DNA from: Caryophanales bacterium
GTDB taxonomy: Bacteria > Bacillota > Bacilli > Bacillales > DSM-4216
DNA length: 32,411 bases
Direction: 5' to 3'
NCBI GenBank assembly: GCA_014896555.1
Contig: JADBKC010000021.1
Span: forward strand, 1-32,411
Of this stretch, positions 29,986-32,411 are shown piece by piece (the first letter of the stretch is position 1; each line of letters opens with the position of its first letter). The position numbers and the translations under genes are program-made. The notes below the pieces were generated by a model. The model did not search any database and was not told the DNA's origin. It saw only the letters and a program-made list of their open reading frames with translations.

Positions 29986-30187
29986 AAAAGAGATTGGGAA
30001 CGGAAAAATCATTCATTCACGCTATATGCCGATAAATCGAATGATTGCAATCAAGTTGTATTTATCCAACTGGACCAAAGAGTGGAAACATTGGCTGAAA
30101 TCGGCTAGAAGTTGCCAGTATAGCTGATAAAACAAAAGACAAATGGTCCAAGAGGAATGATGGTGATAGATAGAAAGGATGAGGATC

Positions 30188-31480
30188 ATGGTTGAACGCA
30201 GAAACCCGATCCAAGTTGGCGAAGCAGTCCGGAGAATCATGGAATGGAAGCAGCTTGGAGAAATAGAATATGTAGATATTGATGCGTGTAATCGCCGCTT
30301 TCTAGGGAAGCCATTAGTGGCTGATCATGATGTACCGCCCTTTGACCGCTCCCCCTATGATGGTTTTGCCGTCCGCAGCGAAGATACCACAGAAGCTACT
30401 AGCGACAGTCCGGTTTTTCTCGAAGTCATTGATGAAATCGGCGCTGGCCAAGTAAGTCCTTTTCGAGTTGGAAAAATGGAGGCAATCCGTATTATGACAG
30501 GAGCGGCTATTCCGGAAGGGGCGGACTGTGTTGTCATGCTTGAATTAGCTCATGAGGAACAGCGGGATGGCAAAACGTTTATTGCGATTAAGCGGCCGTT
30601 CCAAAAACATGACAATATTTCCTTTAAAGGAGAAGATGCCAAGAAAGGGCAGCCCTTAATAAAAGAAGGAATTCAGATTAATCCCGGTGTGAAAGCGTTG
30701 CTGGCAACGTTCGGTTATGCAAAAGTGCCCGTTGTGAAACCTCCCACTGTCGGTGTGCTTACAACAGGATCGGAGTTATTAAATGTAGATGAAGATCTAG
30801 TGCCGGGAAAAATCCGGAATTCCAACCTATATATGATCGCTTCGCAAATTGAAAGAGCAGGCGGAAAGGTCAAAACATACGGGCAATGCGCCGATGATGT
30901 CGACTCGGTATTAGACGCTGTCAAAACTGCGTACAAAGAGTGCGATATTGTGATTACGACCGGTGGAGTTTCCGTAGGAGATTTTGACTTTTTGCCGGAA
31001 ATTTACCGTCAAATGAATGCCGAAGTTCTTTTTAACAAAATCGCTATGCGTCCTGGAAGCGTCACAACGGCAGCTGTTTTGGATGGAAAGCTGATGTTTG
31101 GGTTATCCGGAAATCCTTCTGCTTGCTATGTTGGATTTGAACTGTATGTTCGCCCTATCATGCGTTATTGGCTTCATTCGCCAAATCCCTACTTGCGTCA
31201 AGGAAAAGCTTTTTTACAAGCGGATTTTCCAAAACCGAATCCTTTTTCCAGATTTGTACGCAGTAAAGTGTTTTACGGTGAAGATGGCAAGCTATATGTA
31301 CAGCCGGTCGGATTGGATAAATCGGGTGTGGTTTCCTCATTAGCATGGTCAGACTGTTTGATGGTACTTCCAGGAGGAACAAGAGGGTTTGGAAAAGGAG
31401 ATCTTGTAGACGTTCTCTTTCTCGAAGACAACACAGGGAGTGAATCGTATTGGAAAGAGAGCAAAACATTTTCCAAATAG
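30188..31480 (+). CDS. moeA: Molybdopterin molybdenumtransferase MoeA
   Basis: MoeA inserts molybdenum into adenylylated molybdopterin. The 430-residue protein shows VPPFDRSPYDGFAV, IMTGAAIPEGADCVV, VGVLTTGSELL, the nucleotide-binding TTGGVSVGDFDF and GLSGNPSACYVGFELYVRP, covering all four domains including the C-terminal one. ATG 30188 is chosen because AAAGGATGAGG lies upstream; ATG 30179 is contained in that ribosome binding site. mobB overlaps its last 31 bases, implying translational coupling. The 202 nt before it (29986-30187) hold no complete gene. Confidence 0.95.
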   Translation: MVERRNPIQVGEAVRRIMEWKQLGEIEYVDIDACNRRFLGKPLVADHDVPPFDRSPYDGFAVRSEDTTEATSDSPVFLEVIDEIGAGQVSPFRVGKMEAIRIMTGAAIPEGADCVVMLELAHEEQRDGKTFIAIKRPFQKHDNISFKGEDAKKGQPLIKEGIQINPGVKALLATFGYAKVPVVKPPTVGVLTTGSELLNVDEDLVPGKIRNSNLYMIASQIERAGGKVKTYGQCADDVDSVLDAVKTAYKECDIVITTGGVSVGDFDFLPEIYRQMNAEVLFNKIAMRPGSVTTAAVLDGKLMFGLSGNPSACYVGFELYVRPIMRYWLHSPNPYLRQGKAFLQADFPKPNPFSRFVRSKVFYGEDGKLYVQPVGLDKSGVVSSLAWSDCLMVLPGGTRGFGKGDLVDVLFLEDNTGSESYWKESKTFSK

Positions 31481-31950
31481 TCGGTTATCAAAATAGCGGA
31501 AAAACAACTTGGATCGAATATTTGCTGGAATATGCTTCTTCACACGGAAAAATGGTGGGCACAGTGAAACATCATGGACACGGTGGACGACCTTTGATCG
31601 GAGATGAAGGAAAAGATACAGAAAGGTACAGGAAAAAGGGCGCTTATGCTGCAACAGTAGAAGGCGGAAATACAGCCGTTATCACGATCAACGGCCAATG
31701 TTGCCTAGAGGATGTTTTGAAACTGTATCAGTTGCTTCCTCTTGATTTGATTTTGATTGAAGGCTATAAAAAGGCTTCGTTTCCTAAAGCGGTTATTATT
31801 CACCGTGAAGAGGATAAGAACTTGTTGGAATTGGAAAATGTTCAAGCCATCATCACTCCTTTTCCCCAGCAATTTAATCGAATTCCTGCTTTTCACGTTG
31901 AGGATAAAGAATCAATGGCTGAATGGCTCTGGAACTATTTCTCGTTATAG
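31450..31950 (+). CDS. mobB: Molybdopterin-guanine dinucleotide biosynthesis adaptor MobB
   Basis: MobB is a P-loop GTP-binding protein that helps MobA form the guanine dinucleotide form of the cofactor. The 166-residue protein has the Walker A motif GYQNSGKTT (residues 12-20), the GTVKHHGHGG segment and the strand LDLILIEGYKKASFPKAVI, all typical. The start is TTG 31450, inside the end of moeA, with GGGAGTGA upstream. mobA, moaD and moaE do not follow; the next gene is on the other strand. Confidence 0.93.
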   Translation: MEREQNIFQIVGYQNSGKTTWIEYLLEYASSHGKMVGTVKHHGHGGRPLIGDEGKDTERYRKKGAYAATVEGGNTAVITINGQCCLEDVLKLYQLLPLDLILIEGYKKASFPKAVIIHREEDKNLLELENVQAIITPFPQQFNRIPAFHVEDKESMAEWLWNYFSL

Positions 31951-32278
31951 ATAGAAAAATATCGCAAAAATCTTAAATGAATCGAACCATTTCTGCGAAA
32001 AAATATTTGCTGTGGATAATAAGACGATTTTCAAGTAAGGATCGTGTTGAGAAATGGTCAACGAGGAAGGCAATGAAGCAAAGTTCAGTCTTGTTCATTG
32101 GCTTTATGGTGTCCAACTTCAAACGATAGAAATGAAGCCGGATTGTTAGCTTTATTCTTTTCTAGCATTTTTTGAATGGTGAAAGCTTTCATTTAGTCAG
32201 TATTGCGATTTCGACTTGTTTGTAAAAGTTTCAAAAAGTAAAGCAGCTTAGCTTGAGAACGGCAAATGAAAACAGCTG
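31951..32278 (+). other. Non-coding spacer after mobB
   Basis: About 330 nt without a credible gene. AAGGCAATGAA (32067-32077) and TTCATTGGCTT (32094-32104) form an 11-bp stem with one mismatch and could end mobB transcripts, but the T-run is poor. A 31-codon ATG frame at about 32054 spans it, has no ribosome binding site and matches nothing I know. Confidence 0.4.
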
Positions 32279-32308
32279 AAAAAACACTCAGCGGGAAAAC
32301 CCGCTGAG
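32279..32308 (-). terminator. Terminator of the minus-strand gene
   Basis: A perfect 9-bp stem CTCAGCGGG/CCCGCTGAG (32287-32308) with a four-base loop. On the minus strand it is followed by GTTTTTT (32279-32285), 12 bases after that gene's stop codon. Confidence 0.9.
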
Positions 32309-32319
32309 AAATCGGTCTT

Positions 32320-32411
32320 TTATTGCAGTCGGTTTTCGACTTCGCGGCAAACTTCATCGGCGCTTAAGCCGTCGGCGTTGATGACTGGCCCTTTTATTGC
32401 AGTATTTTGAA
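32320..32411 (-). CDS. 3' end of an unrecognised minus-strand gene
   Basis: Only the last 29 codons and a TAA stop are inside the window. The C-terminal sequence ends GPVINADGLSADEVCREVENR plus LQ, preceded by QNTAIK. It has a protein-like look, ends in a helix and is followed by a clear terminator, so I accept it as a real gene. I cannot assign a family from so short a tail. It converges on mobB. Confidence 0.65.
   Translation of the reverse strand, partial: QNTAIKGPVINADGLSADEVCREVENRLQ

Overview
The window is a stretch of a low-to-moderate GC Firmicute chromosome, almost certainly family Bacillaceae. The evidence is gene order: uppS-cdsA-dxr-rseP-proS-polC, then rimP-nusA-rnpM-ylxQ-infB-ylxP-rbfA-truB-ribF-rpsO-pnp-ylxY-mlpA, is the order of the Bacillus subtilis chromosome. 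Supporting signs are a PolC-type replicative polymerase, frequent TTG and GTG starts behind strong AGGAGG-like ribosome binding sites, and a sporulation-associated deacetylase homologue (ylxY). The species cannot be named from sequence reading alone.

Positions 1-10286 hold envelope and isoprenoid genes (3' end of uppS, cdsA, dxr, rseP), proS and polC, all on the plus strand. proS is split by an apparent 2-base deletion inside class II synthetase motif 3. Positions 10287-15770 are the rimP-to-rbfA operon for transcription, ribosome maturation and translation initiation. It has a near-consensus promoter, a hairpin in its leader that fits a NusA-responsive attenuator, and a terminator after rbfA. 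Positions 15988-23268 hold truB, ribF, rpsO (own promoter and a candidate S15-binding leader), pnp, ylxY and the peptidase gene mlpA, separated by clear intrinsic terminators.

After mlpA the B. subtilis order stops: there is no ymxH, dipicolinate synthase or asd-dapG-dapA. Instead there are small independent units. bioY-bioB sits under a promoter overlapped by a good BirA operator. A membrane SPFH/Band 7 protein is followed by a 56-residue ribbon-helix-helix protein and a strong terminator. A fatty acyl-CoA synthetase has a FadR-like palindrome upstream. A molybdenum-cofactor set follows (moaA, a 55-codon unknown ORF, moeA, overlapping mobB). The window ends in the 3' end of an unrecognised minus-strand gene with its own terminator.

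Most of the window is conserved core genome. The points worth a second look are the broken proS, the regulatory leaders (nusA operon, rpsO, moaA, moeA), the BirA and FadR-like sites, the SPFH plus ribbon-helix-helix pair, and the small unknown ORF between moaA and moeA. I saw no rRNA, tRNA, CRISPR array, prophage or intact insertion sequence, and no convincing new multi-gene system.
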